The notes under the pieces: generated by a model
The model's database searches: none
Seen by the model: the letters and a program-made list of their open reading frames with translations, nothing else
What the model was told of the DNA's origin: nothing
In this document: piece after piece, positions 1 through 5,755 of the stretch
Numbering within the stretch: the stretch's first letter is position 1
Layout: each line of letters starts with the position of its first letter
Assembly: GCA_017560705.1 (NCBI GenBank)
Contig: JAFZEK010000086.1
Coordinates: forward strand, 1 to 7,521
Direction of reading: 5' to 3'
Source of the DNA: Bacteroidales bacterium
GTDB taxonomy: Bacteria; Bacteroidota; Bacteroidia; Bacteroidales; P3
Length of the DNA stretch: 7,521 nt
Translations under genes and position numbers: made by a program

Positions 1-212
1 TCGTACCAATTAGATGATTTTGCACATTGCCACAATAGCAATAATATAGTTATACAAACAAATTTATTATTCATAATTGTTATGTTCTTTTTTAACATCA
101 AAATTTACGACATATAGTCTTACCTAAAATGTAATGTTGTAATGTAATGTTTTTTTTGAAGGCTTCATCTAATCAAGACTATTGCCTAAAATAGTCGCAA
201 CGCCTATTAACT
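1..212. other. AT-rich non-coding stretch at window edge
   Basis: I find no credible gene, tRNA or rRNA here. The stretch is very AT-rich. It contains a run of overlapping TAATGT units at about 130-151 followed by a tract of eight to nine T, and a small inverted repeat, GACTAT at 177-182 pairing with ATAGTC at 191-196 across an 8-base loop. It is probably the 3' flank of a plus-strand gene lying left of the window, because the hairpin just after it could terminate transcription from either side. I see no convincing promoter. Confidence 0.5.
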
Positions 213-259
213 GCAATAAAAAGAGACGTACCTATTAGGCACGTCTCTTTTTTTATTGC
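213..259. terminator. Strong bidirectional intrinsic terminator after the DUF5686 gene
   Basis: The left arm at 213-229 (GCAATAAAAAGAGACGT) pairs with the right arm at 241-259, with two extra T in the right arm. The 11-base middle can fold further through CCT/AGG. A GC-containing core (AGAGACGT/ACGTCTCT) is flanked by A and T tracts, so each strand has U residues after the stem. It lies two bases past the stop codon of the minus-strand gene ending at 262, and it could also stop a plus-strand gene arriving from outside the window. Confidence 0.85.
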
Positions 260-261
260 CT

Positions 262-2838
262 TTATAACCCAACTCTTATATTGAAAAATATTGACATATT
301 ATTCCATTCGTTTGTGGAGTTGTAGTTGCTTATTCTGTAGGCAACTCCAATGCCTGTTTTGGTTATGCCGGATGTTATAAGGTCGTTTATGCATATTGCA
401 GTTTCGGCTATACCTTTTTCAGGGGCTTGGAAGTTTATTCCGTCTGCGGTGGTTATGCCGTGAGATGTGCCTATGATGCTATTTAGTTGGAACGATAGTT
501 GCGGTTTGGATATAAAGGTGTTCCACAATGATTTGTTCCAATCGTAGCGTAAGCTCACGTTGGCATAGTCTGTAGAGCTAAAGGAGTAGGGGGCTAAGGT
601 TAGGAATGTATTGTTGAAGTAGTATTTAAAATTATTAGTTCCCACTACGTTGAATAGTCTACTGTATGGTGCGTTTTTGCTTATGTGTCCAGCGGATGCA
701 TATATTGTAAATAAGTTATTGTTCAGTGTGCTAATGTATTGAGTGTACTCAAGCATTATGCGGTTGAAGCTTTTGTCTGAATTGAAGACTGATACCCCAC
801 GAGTGTATGATAGCTTCAGCGTAGGAAACGATGTTGAATTGTTTACCTTGAACTCAAAATTAGGGGTTCTTATGCGTTGTTGTTTGTATCGCCATTCTAT
901 GTCGAAAGAGGCTTCGGCAAAGTCTGTGCTGAAACCCGTGCCTACTGGATTTTCTGATGGGTATAAAATATTATTGTTGTCGTAGAGGTAGCTCTCTCTG
1001 GAGTAGCGAAACGATAGTTTACCTTTGGTGTAAGAGAATAGAGGCATGGTGTAGAACACTTCGGCGGCTCTTACATCTTGATAACGATACATCGTGTAGT
1101 TGTAATTGTAGTTTATGCTTACAAGGTTGTAATCTTTTTTGAAGCTACTGCCGGCGGGTTCAATGTCTTGCGAGTATAAGAATCCGAGGTTGTAGTTCTT
1201 GTAGCGGTCGAAGTAGAAGTTCAGATGTCCGCCGTATTTCCAGGCTTTGTCGCCAAAGCCGTAGCCAAAATATCCGCCTACCGACATCCAGCGAGAAAGT
1301 TTGTCGTTGGTTTCTATGCCTAGTCCCCAACGGCTTCTTTCGTAGAAGTTGTAGTTGAATAGCTTGTTTAGGTCTAAGTTTATATAATTAATAGGTACTT
1401 TGCCATTTATCAGTATTTTAGCTATTTCTATCATTCGGTTGGTTGAAAAGTTATTGAAGAAATCAAAAGATGTGTCTCTTTCTATTTCTGCAATAACAGA
1501 GTCGTAAAATGTAAAAGTGTTTAGTTCTTTTACCGATGATGTGTCTCTGTATTTTAGCCAAAAGTTTTCGTCTTTATTTGTAGCATCGAAGTCCACATCG
1601 AGTACTACGTCGGAAAACTCTCTGCGTTTTATTTTGGCATTTACTTCTACGTCTCTGATGTCATTTTGTGTAAAGAAGCGGAAAACTAATTTATCTTTTG
1701 GGAACACTTTCCAGTCCCATTCAAAGCGATATTGTTTTGGAAACCACCTATTAGCAGTGTCTCTTTCATAGGAATGTTTTATTCGTATGCTCATAATGCT
1801 ATCGACGCTTTGGTTTTTATTTGCACTTGCAGAAACGCTAACACCAACGCTGTTTGTATCGTTGCTTACATTAAGGGTATTTATTCCGGGCATATTGTTT
1901 AGAGCAGCGCTGGCACTAATGTTTTGTATAGCATAGCGGTCGGTGTTAATATATGCTTTTCCGGATAGACAGTTAAGTTTGCTGTCGGCTTTTGGATAAA
2001 ATTTTATGCCGAAAATAGTGTCGTTACCATCAAAAATGGTGTCTTGCAGCTCAAAGTTGTATCGTTTGAAAGTGCCTTTGCTGAAAGGGTTTACAAACTT
2101 AGTCGACATTATGTAGATAAAGTTTTTATAGAAAGATGCTGATTGCATTTGTGTCAGCAATAGCGAGAAAACACTGTTTTTGCTTCCCGATGTTCTGGAT
2201 GCCAACACCACTTCACTCACTTTGTCGGGACTACGATATTTGTATTCGTTTATGCTTTCGGTAAAGAAAAGGTAGGCACTGTCCATATAATTCACTATTT
2301 CGGTTATTTCTTTTTTGGTAGTGTCGGCCTTGATGCGTTTTTTTATTATCTCGGCTTCTTCTTCGGGGCAGTCAAAAGCTATTTCGATGGCTCCGCGGTT
2401 GTGGGATATATACTTATAGCTATTAAGGTTTTGGAAGTTGTTCAGTTTGCGATTGTCTATAACGGCTTGTACAATGCGGTGAGCAGGGTTTATGCCTGGT
2501 TTTATTACCACTTCCGATAGGTTTATAGCCTCTTCTTCCAAAATAATTGTAATAGGTTTGTTGTTTTGCTTTTTGTCTATGGGATAGGTAGTAGTCTTGT
2601 ATCCCAAGCATTTAATGGTCAAAAACTCAATAGGGGTATTTGTTTTCAATGAAAAATGTCCATTAATGTCGCTAACAGTTCCTTGCTTGGTATCGTTTTG
2701 CAAGATGTGGGCAAATGCCACTGCATTTTTAGTCTTTTTGCTCTTTAATACACCGTTCACAGTGTAAATTTGTGAAAATGCAACATTTGCCAACAGGGGC
2801 AATAGCAATATTGCACACAATAAAGTTTTTCTGTTCAT
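262..2838 (-). CDS. DUF5686 outer-membrane protein with N-terminal carboxypeptidase-regulatory-like domain
   Basis: Exported protein of 858 aa, predicted to be an outer-membrane beta-barrel of unknown function. The start at 2838 is preferred over the in-frame ATG at 2868 because it begins a clean signal peptide: MNRK, a hydrophobic core, then cleavage near AFS-Q at residues 20-23. The longer start would put ten extra residues in front. Residues about 26-110 form a carboxypeptidase-regulatory/CNA-B-like domain (VNGVL, GTVSDINGHFSL, LGYK). Next comes the segment typical of DUF5686 proteins, EVVIKPGINPAHRIVQAVIDN, at about 109-129. The C-terminal half is rich in alternating aromatic and polar strands (YNYNYTMYRY, YFNNTFLTLAPYSF) and ends FFNIRVGL, like an outer-membrane barrel. 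The N-terminal domain resembles that of TonB-dependent receptors, but I see no plug domain, so a SusC-type receptor is unlikely. It appears monocistronic, between the 213-259 terminator and a promoter at about 2894-2924. Confidence 0.88.
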   Translation of the reverse strand: MNRKTLLCAILLLPLLANVAFSQIYTVNGVLKSKKTKNAVAFAHILQNDTKQGTVSDINGHFSLKTNTPIEFLTIKCLGYKTTTYPIDKKQNNKPITIILEEEAINLSEVVIKPGINPAHRIVQAVIDNRKLNNFQNLNSYKYISHNRGAIEIAFDCPEEEAEIIKKRIKADTTKKEITEIVNYMDSAYLFFTESINEYKYRSPDKVSEVVLASRTSGSKNSVFSLLLTQMQSASFYKNFIYIMSTKFVNPFSKGTFKRYNFELQDTIFDGNDTIFGIKFYPKADSKLNCLSGKAYINTDRYAIQNISASAALNNMPGINTLNVSNDTNSVGVSVSASANKNQSVDSIMSIRIKHSYERDTANRWFPKQYRFEWDWKVFPKDKLVFRFFTQNDIRDVEVNAKIKRREFSDVVLDVDFDATNKDENFWLKYRDTSSVKELNTFTFYDSVIAEIERDTSFDFFNNFSTNRMIEIAKILINGKVPINYINLDLNKLFNYNFYERSRWGLGIETNDKLSRWMSVGGYFGYGFGDKAWKYGGHLNFYFDRYKNYNLGFLYSQDIEPAGSSFKKDYNLVSINYNYNYTMYRYQDVRAAEVFYTMPLFSYTKGKLSFRYSRESYLYDNNNILYPSENPVGTGFSTDFAEASFDIEWRYKQQRIRTPNFEFKVNNSTSFPTLKLSYTRGVSVFNSDKSFNRIMLEYTQYISTLNNNLFTIYASAGHISKNAPYSRLFNVVGTNNFKYYFNNTFLTLAPYSFSSTDYANVSLRYDWNKSLWNTFISKPQLSFQLNSIIGTSHGITTADGINFQAPEKGIAETAICINDLITSGITKTGIGVAYRISNYNSTNEWNNMSIFFNIRVGL

Positions 2839-2893
2839 AAAGTTTATTTGTTTAAGGTTAAAAATCACTAGGCTTCTCAGCCAAAAAGTTTTG

Positions 2894-2924
2894 CAAAGGT
2901 ACGATTTTTTTTGAAACTAGAAAA
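2894..2924 (-). promoter_or_regulatory. Predicted Bacteroidota-type promoter of the DUF5686 gene
   Basis: Read on the minus strand, TACCTTTG lies at 2901-2894, an exact match to the TAnnTTTG -7 element of Bacteroidota primary-sigma promoters. An imperfect -33 element, TTTTC, lies at 2924-2920, 18 bases upstream. Transcription would start near 2887, giving a leader of about 50 bases before the ATG at 2838. This also supports the shorter start, since the ATG at 2868 would leave only about 20 bases. Confidence 0.55.
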
Positions 2925-2969
2925 CTTTTTTTGTGAAAATAATGTCCTGCGAGTAGAAGGAAACGAATA

Positions 2970-3001
2970 TTTGTAGGTATGGAATATACTGTATATTTTT
3001 G
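2970..3001 (+). promoter_or_regulatory. Orphan plus-strand Bacteroidota-type promoter in the intergenic gap
   Basis: TTTG at 2970-2973 is followed after exactly 20 bases by TATTTTTG at 2994-3001, which matches TAnnTTTG. This is the best-spaced -33/-7 pair I found in the window. Transcription would begin near 3008 and run rightward into a region with no recognised gene. It is divergent from the promoter of the DUF5686 gene, with 45 bases between the two -33 elements. AT-rich DNA produces such matches by chance, so transcription is unproven. Confidence 0.4.
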
Positions 3002-3032
3002 TAGTATAGTAGGTTTATGTTATTCCAAGGAA

Positions 3033-3170
3033 ATGAAATTAATATATAGCCAAGAATGGGAAAATGGTAATGGATTTTCGGTGTTTATGCGGTGGAAATA
3101 TAGTGGCATACTGCCCAAGTGTGTCATACCCGGGTATAAATTAGTTTATGATAGGGTATGGTGGACTTGA
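3033..3170 (+). CDS. Possible small ORF, 45 aa, function unknown
   Basis: This short ORF starts 25 bases after the transcription start predicted from the promoter at 2970-3001. The product would be 45 aa, begins MKLIYSQEWENGNG, and is rich in aromatic residues (four Trp, five Tyr). I recognise no family, signal peptide or membrane helix. AAGG at 3027-3030 is too close to the ATG to be a good ribosome site, although Bacteroidota often lack one. An upstream in-frame ATG at 2979 lies inside the promoter and is unlikely to be the start. The coding region spans one of the CCCGGG palindromes. It may equally be a chance ORF in a non-coding RNA or a decayed remnant. Confidence 0.2.
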   Translation: MKLIYSQEWENGNGFSVFMRWKYSGILPKCVIPGYKLVYDRVWWT

Positions 3171-3179
3171 AACCCGGGT
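3126..3179. repeat. Two CCCGGG palindromes in the gap
   Basis: ATACCCGGGTAT at 3126-3137 is a perfect 12-base palindrome. ACCCGGGT recurs at 3172-3179, about 45 bases on. The surrounding DNA also carries three copies of GGTGGA (near 3092, 3160 and 3183). The segment is more GC-rich than its flanks. It could be a pair of protein-binding sites or part of a dispersed intergenic repeat; its function cannot be told from the sequence. Confidence 0.35.
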
Positions 3180-3220
3180 GTGGTGGAAAGCCTAAAAATC
3201 CATCCCCGATGTAGGTGAAA

Positions 3221-3280
3221 TTACATCACGAGGAAAATTTATTTGCATCACGAGGGAGATAAATTTTCCTCGTGATGTAA
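3221..3280. repeat. Perfect 22-bp inverted repeat with a third core copy in its loop
   Basis: The left arm at 3221-3242 begins TTACATCACGAGGAAAATTT and is exactly complementary to the right arm at 3259-3280. The 16-base loop contains CATCACGAGG again (3246-3255), in the same orientation as the left arm, so this core occurs twice directly and once inverted. No T tract follows on the plus strand. On the minus strand the stem is followed by only a short AATTT. A classic terminator is therefore a weaker reading than a REP-like or short palindromic repeat, or a structured RNA element. Confidence 0.8.
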
Positions 3281-3282
3281 AT

Positions 3283-3322
3283 AAAAAAACATCCCGATGT
3301 GTTTTTATAGTCATCGGGATGT
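3283..3322 (-). terminator. Intrinsic terminator of the folP-cdaA operon
   Basis: CATCGGGATGT at 3312-3322 pairs with ACATCCCGATG at 3289-3299, giving an 11-bp GC-rich stem with a 12-base loop. On the minus strand the stem runs into a U tract encoded by seven A at 3283-3289. It begins 16 bases past the cdaA stop codon, the expected place for the operon terminator. On the plus strand there is no U tract after the stem, so it should work in one direction only. Confidence 0.88.
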
Positions 3323-3338
3323 GCAGTTATATGTATGG

Positions 3339-4133
3339 TTATAATTCGTTATCTTCCAAAAAATCATGTAGTTGCTTTGGTGAAATGTCTCTTATAATTT
3401 CACCTTCTTTTACGCAAGAGATGGCACCTGTCTGTTCGGAAACTATAACAGCAATAGCATCGCTCATTTCTGTAACACCTATTGCAGAGCGGTGTCGAAG
3501 CCCAAGGTTGGGGTCGATGTTGGAGTTGGATGATACGGGCAATATGCATCTTGCCGATATTAGTTTATTGCCTTTTACAAGCACAGCACCATCGTGCAAT
3601 GGTGTGTTTTTGAAAAAGATAGTCTCTAGCAATGCCGACGATACTTTTGCTTCTATAAGTTCTCCGCTGGCTATTATGTCGTTCAGCTCATTTTCTTTTA
3701 TAAATACTATTAGAGCCCCAGTTTTGGAACGCGACATGTTTACGCAAGCTTCCACATAAGCATCATAGTCTGTTTCCGACTTCTTTTCTAGCTTAAACTT
3801 CCACCAAAAACGCCCTTTCTTTGTGGCAATGAATGATTTGGTGCCTAGCATGAGCAGAAAACGTCTTACTTCGGGTTGGAACACAACCACGAGAGCCAAC
3901 ATTCCCATGCTAATGAACTGACCCATAAGGTCCGACAAGAGTTTCATTTGTAGCAGTGTCACCAGTTTCCAAATGGTGTATAACACCACTATACCCATGA
4001 AAATACGCATGGCATTAGTGCCTTTTACTAGCTTGTATATTTCGTAGAATAAGTACGATACCAATAATATATCGACGATGTCGATAAGGTGAAAGTCAGG
4101 AAGACCTTGGATAATAGATGATAAAATAATCAT
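3339..4133 (-). CDS. cdaA: Diadenylate cyclase CdaA (membrane-bound c-di-AMP synthase)
   Basis: Condenses two ATP into cyclic di-AMP, a second messenger tied to potassium, osmotic and cell-wall balance in many bacteria. The protein is 264 aa, close to the usual CdaA length. The N-terminus has three predicted membrane helices (about 16-36, 42-60 and 70-88) ending in the family segment VVVFQPEVRRFL (82-93). The cytosolic DisA_N (DAC) domain spans about 120-250 and holds both catalytic signatures, DGA at 181-183 and RHR at 213-215 within GLRHRSAIG, plus VSEQTGAIS at 231-239. It should therefore be active. It starts 3 bases after the folP stop, which implies co-transcription and probably translational coupling. 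The CdaR and GlmM partners common beside cdaA in Firmicutes are not in the window. It is the last gene before the terminator at 3283-3322. Confidence 0.95.
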   Translation of the reverse strand: MIILSSIIQGLPDFHLIDIVDILLVSYLFYEIYKLVKGTNAMRIFMGIVVLYTIWKLVTLLQMKLLSDLMGQFISMGMLALVVVFQPEVRRFLLMLGTKSFIATKKGRFWWKFKLEKKSETDYDAYVEACVNMSRSKTGALIVFIKENELNDIIASGELIEAKVSSALLETIFFKNTPLHDGAVLVKGNKLISARCILPVSSNSNIDPNLGLRHRSAIGVTEMSDAIAVIVSEQTGAISCVKEGEIIRDISPKQLHDFLEDNEL

Positions 4134-4136
4134 ATC

Positions 4137-4994
4137 TTATATGTTTATATTGGACAATATTTTTACACATTCAGTAGCTTCTTTAACGTCGTGAACCCGA
4201 ATAAATTTTGCACCGTTCATCAAAGCGTAGGTATTTAACACTGTTGTTCCATTAAGAGCAGCGTTTGCATCGGTGTTCAAAAGATTGTATATCATGGATT
4301 TTCGGGATATTCCTACAAGTAGAGGTTCTTTGAAAAAAAATGAAAATTCTTTGATATTTTTCATTAGTTCGTAGTTCTGTTCCATGGTTTTGGCAAACCC
4401 AAATCCTAAATCTATAATTACGTCTTTAACTCCTAAGCGGTACAAATGGTTTAGTTTTTCGGAGAAATAATAGATTATTTCGTTCACGATATCGGAGTAT
4501 TGAGTGTTTTTTTGCATATCGGAAGGAGTGCCACGGGTGTGCATAAGCACGTAGGGTAGTTGTAGTTCTGCTATAGTTTGGAACATGTTTTCGTCAAACT
4601 GTCCGCCAGATATGTCGTTTATAATATTAGCGCCTTCGCCTGCTACAGCTTTGGCAACCTCTGCCCAGCAGGTGTCTACACTTATTATGGCTTCGGGAAA
4701 TTCTTTTCGCAGTAGTTTTATTATGCCTTGTAGTTTTTGTTTTTCTACGTCGATAGGAAGCATTTCAGCGCCAGGCCTAGTGGACACAACGCCCACATCA
4801 ATGATGTCGCCACCTTCGTTGAGGATAGTCTCTGCTCGGTTTATTATCTCTTTCTCTTCCACGTATTTCCCACCGTCATAGAAGCTGTCGGGAGTGCAAT
4901 TTAGTATCCCCATTACCATGGGTTTTGTCAGTGTTAGAATTTTTTTGCCACAACATATCGTTTTATCTGAAAAAAAATTAGTACCTTTGTTCAT
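4137..4994 (-). CDS. folP: Dihydropteroate synthase FolP
   Basis: Joins 6-hydroxymethyl-7,8-dihydropterin diphosphate to p-aminobenzoate, giving 7,8-dihydropteroate in folate synthesis; it is the target of sulfonamides. The 285-aa protein is a complete TIM barrel. Visible motifs are MGILNCTPDSFYDGG (28-42, with the Mg-binding Asn32), STRPGAE (71-77), SVDT (105-108), NDISGG (126-131), MHTRGTPSDMQ (151-161), DLGFGFAKT (195-203, pterin-binding Asp195), GISRKSM (228-234, Lys232) and RVHDV (266-270). The usual DPGFG proline is Leu here, and DxGxxSTRPG reads DVGVVSTRPG; the key residues remain. It is first in a minus-strand operon with cdaA. The ATG at 4994 puts about ten residues before the core, a normal length. 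I see no sign of an acquired sul-type resistance allele. Confidence 0.95.
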   Translation of the reverse strand: MNKGTNFFSDKTICCGKKILTLTKPMVMGILNCTPDSFYDGGKYVEEKEIINRAETILNEGGDIIDVGVVSTRPGAEMLPIDVEKQKLQGIIKLLRKEFPEAIISVDTCWAEVAKAVAGEGANIINDISGGQFDENMFQTIAELQLPYVLMHTRGTPSDMQKNTQYSDIVNEIIYYFSEKLNHLYRLGVKDVIIDLGFGFAKTMEQNYELMKNIKEFSFFFKEPLLVGISRKSMIYNLLNTDANAALNGTTVLNTYALMNGAKFIRVHDVKEATECVKILSNINI

Positions 4995-5156
4995 TATTTT
5001 GGTGCAAGTATATTATGTATTTATAAATAATATTTGTCGTATTATCAGCCTATTAAGAGAGTGATATAATTGGCAAAAATGCTTTCATTGTACTCAAAGC
5101 AGTAGGCGATAATAAAATGCAAAACTACAAAATAAACTACAATAATTGGAAAAAAA
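4995..5156. promoter_or_regulatory. Divergent intergenic region between folP and the DUF1599 gene
   Basis: This 162-base AT-rich spacer must hold promoters for both directions. For folP the best -7 candidate is TAGTTTTG, read on the minus strand at 5127-5120, but its -33 box is poor and the leader would be about 120 bases. For the plus strand the best -7 match is TACCTTTG at 4982-4989, just inside the folP coding region and without a good -33 partner; TATAATTG at 5065-5072 is a weaker alternative. I see no fold resembling a tetrahydrofolate or c-di-AMP riboswitch. Confidence 0.35.
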
Positions 5157-5702
5157 ATGAAGAAAACATCGGAAGAGTTTGATAATGAAATAAAAAAATG
5201 TAGACAAGTCTTTTCGGATAAGACTAAAGATTATGGTACATCGTGGCGTATTTTGCGTTTATCGTCGCTCACTGACCAGATTTTTATAAAGGCTAGTCGC
5301 ATAAGAAGTATACAAGAAAAGGGTGTGAACAAAGTAAACGAGGGTATAGAACCCGAGTTTATAGCTATGATAAACTATTCAGTTATGGCTTTGATACAAA
5401 TAGAGCTAGGTCTGGACGGCGAGCAAAACTTGGATTTGGATACCGCTCTTGCTCTATACGACAAGCATATAACTGCTGCCAAAGACCTTATGCTAAACAA
5501 AAATCATGACTACGGCGAGGCTTGGCGACTTATGCGTGTAAGTTCTATGGTGGATATTATTCTTATGAAAATAAATAGAATAAAGCAGATAGAGGACAAC
5601 AACGGAGTGACTCTTATAAGCGAGGGTGTGGAAGGAGGATACAATGATATTATAAACTATTCCATCTTTTCCTTGATACAGTTGCATACACAAAAAAAAT
5701 AG
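5157..5702 (+). CDS. DUF1599 protein with two tandem copies of the domain
   Basis: Protein of 181 aa, predicted cytosolic and mostly helical, with no signal peptide or membrane helix. It is built from two similar halves about 93 residues apart. The first has DYG 25-27, W30-R31, SS 36-37, D40, RI 48-49, EG 62-63 and NYS 73-75. The second has DYG 118-120, W123-R124, SS 129-130, D133, RI 141-142, EG 156-157 and NYS 167-169. The pattern fits DUF1599, which I recall also being called nucleotide-modification-associated domain 1. No reaction is established to my knowledge. It starts at ATG 5157 after an A-rich stretch. The DoxX-type gene follows after 53 bases, so the two are probably co-transcribed. 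Its position opposite folP, a neighbourhood I recall in Bacteroides, suggests nucleotide or pterin chemistry, but this is inference. Confidence 0.85.
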   Translation: MKKTSEEFDNEIKKCRQVFSDKTKDYGTSWRILRLSSLTDQIFIKASRIRSIQEKGVNKVNEGIEPEFIAMINYSVMALIQIELGLDGEQNLDLDTALALYDKHITAAKDLMLNKNHDYGEAWRLMRVSSMVDIILMKINRIKQIEDNNGVTLISEGVEGGYNDIINYSIFSLIQLHTQKK

Positions 5703-5755
5703 TTTACAGGGTTTGCAATGAAAAATTATTAACTAACGAAAAAAAGAAATACGAT

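Noticed and set aside
743..1771. Several plus-strand open frames of 60-85 codons
   Set aside because: All are antisense to the DUF5686 barrel region, with no promoter, ribosome site or family resemblance.
262..2868. SusC/TonB-dependent receptor for the large minus-strand gene
   Set aside because: The N-terminal regulatory-like domain is shared, but no plug domain or TonB box is visible and the NPAHRI segment fits DUF5686.
3221..3322. CRISPR array
   Set aside because: Repeats are few, partly inverted and unevenly spaced, and they form hairpins; there are no regular spacers or cas genes.
3319..3759. 146-codon open frame on the plus strand
   Set aside because: It is antisense to the 3' end of cdaA, whose DGA and RHR motifs are read from the other strand, and it matches no family I recognise.
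4585..4881. 98-codon plus-strand open frame
   Set aside because: It lies fully antisense to folP motifs and is low-complexity and Ser-rich, as expected of a shadow frame.
4137..4994. Acquired sulfonamide-resistance sul gene
   Set aside because: It sits in a core operon with cdaA, has host-like composition and normal FolP motifs, and lacks any mobile-element context.
4995..5156. Riboswitch (tetrahydrofolate or c-di-AMP type) ahead of folP
   Set aside because: The spacer is AT-rich, and I found no long conserved-looking stems or terminator/anti-terminator pair.
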